Shown: positions 4,667 through 5,096 of the stretch, piece by piece | Layout of the letters: the number at the start of each line of letters is the position of its first letter | Numbering within the stretch: the stretch's first letter is position 1 | Source: QQUD01 sp039029915 | Lineage (GTDB): Bacteria > Chloroflexota > Anaerolineae > Promineifilales > Promineifilaceae | Direction of reading: 5' to 3' | DNA length: 5,096 bases | Assembly (NCBI GenBank): GCA_039029915.1 | Contig: JBCCFD010000523.1 | Span: forward strand, 1 to 5,096 | The notes under the pieces: generated by a model | What the model was told of the DNA's origin: nothing | What the model saw: only the letters and a program-made list of their open reading frames with translations | Database searches by the model: none | Position numbers and translations under genes: made by a program

Positions 4667-5095
4667 TTAGACTGAAGATTCAACAGGCTCTTCAGCCTTT
4701 CTTTTTTCTAGCGTGCTGCGCAGCAGTGAGAGCAGATACAATGGCAAGCCGACCAAGCCAGAGAGTCGCGTAATCACAAAGACAATCACCGACATGCCCA
4801 CACCGATCTCTTGGGCGACCCCAACGACCGTGTACAGCGTTGGCACAATCGCTTCACGGGGACCCAGCCCCGCAATGGAGGGGATTAGCAGGGGGACCGC
4901 CACCAGCGGCATGATGAACAGATGATACAGGTAAGAAACGTCTTGCCCAAAGGCTAGCCCAGATGTGAGCCACCAGCCCGCTAAAATAAAATGAAACAGG
5001 ATGGAGATGAGCATCGCCTGCAGAACTGCTTGCCAACCACAGCCCTGTACCGCTTTGAGAAGCTTACCAACCGCGCCGTCCTGATTGGGGTTTAG
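4667..5095 (-). CDS. Flippase-like / lysylphosphatidylglycerol synthase TM-region protein, C-terminal part (5' end outside the window)
   Basis: The minus-strand frame is open to the right edge (it reads LNPNQDGAVGKLLKAV... upstream of the ATG at 5014), so the gene continues beyond the window. About 143 residues are visible, versus roughly 300-350 for the family. Counting from Met 5014, likely membrane segments are at residues 3-21, 29-47 and 72-98. The segment LLIPSIAGLGPREA followed by a long hydrophobic stretch matches the conserved G-x-G-x-R-E-A signature of this family (UPF0104 / LPG_synthase_TM; relatives include the membrane domain of MprF and AglD-like proteins). These inner-membrane proteins are thought to flip or handle lipid-linked substrates; the substrate is unknown. 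The polar tail (STLEKRKAEEPVESSV) is cytoplasmic. It is convergent with the GNAT gene, 75 bp apart. Confidence 0.8.
   Translation of the reverse strand, partial: LNPNQDGAVGKLLKAVQGCGWQAVLQAMLISILFHFILAGWWLTSGLAFGQDVSYLYHLFIMPLVAVPLLIPSIAGLGPREAIVPTLYTVVGVAQEIGVGMSVIVFVITRLSGLVGLPLYLLSLLRSTLEKRKAEEPVESSV
4685..4708 (+). terminator. Possible Rho-independent terminator of the plus-strand operon
   Basis: AGGCT (4685-4689), loop CTTC, AGCCT (4694-4698), followed directly by TTCTTTTTTC. The stem is short (5 bp), but the T-tract is good. It sits inside the last codons of the convergent minus-strand gene. There the same bases encode the Lys/Glu-rich C-terminal tail, which also explains the T-run, so the call is tentative. 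Confidence 0.4.
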
Positions 5096-5096
5096 C

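Noticed and set aside
4644..4670. Short ORF after AAAGGAG at the convergent junction
   Set aside because: Only eight codons before a stop and no homology. The SD-like sequence is probably chance.
1..5096. CRISPR array, tRNA, rRNA, transposase, toxin-antitoxin or defence genes
   Set aside because: No regularly spaced repeats, no cloverleaf and no matching protein motifs were seen in either strand.

Overview
The window reads as chromosomal DNA of a mesophilic bacterium of moderate GC content. Every recognisable gene belongs to a small-enzyme or accessory family rather than to core machinery. The mix (DUF4291, DinB-like, DUF6282, COG3575-type nucleotidyltransferase, GNAT, flippase-like membrane protein) and the gene style remind me of Chloroflexota (Anaerolineae-like) or a similar environmental lineage, but nothing here proves the phylum. 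The strongest genome-wide signature is the palindrome ACGGCCGT, present in ten exact copies in about 5.1 kb. It looks like a lineage-specific over-represented octamer, comparable in behaviour to cyanobacterial HIP1.

Layout. Positions 2-322 hold the 3' end of a CBS-domain gene that enters from the left. Positions 387-1139 hold a broken DUF4291 gene. Its frame is interrupted by a 114-bp in-frame insert made of two back-to-back hairpins (576-689) and by a separate TGG-to-TGA nonsense codon (726-728). A 30-codon ORF follows immediately (1140-1232). After a gap with weak repeats comes a small membrane protein of unknown function (1397-1825). The next intergenic region (1826-2015) carries two nested inverted repeats, including a pair of GGTGCACC palindromes 32 bp apart, and then a good promoter and Shine-Dalgarno sequence.

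Positions 2016-4591 look like one operon of four genes. They are a DinB-like putative metalloenzyme, a DUF6282 TIM-barrel metal-dependent hydrolase-like protein (coupled to dinB by an ATGA overlap), a COG3575/NTP_transf_6 nucleotidyltransferase-like protein, and a GNAT acetyltransferase. The shared substrate or pathway, if any, cannot be read from sequence. A hairpin (4606-4634) and a hairpin plus T-tract (4685-4708) end this operon. They face a convergent minus-strand gene (4667 to the right edge) that encodes the C-terminal part of a lysylphosphatidylglycerol-synthase-type / flippase-like membrane protein.

I see no CRISPR array, tRNA, rRNA, transposase or recognisable defence system. The most interesting items are the double-hairpin insert in the DUF4291 gene and the over-represented ACGGCCGT palindrome.
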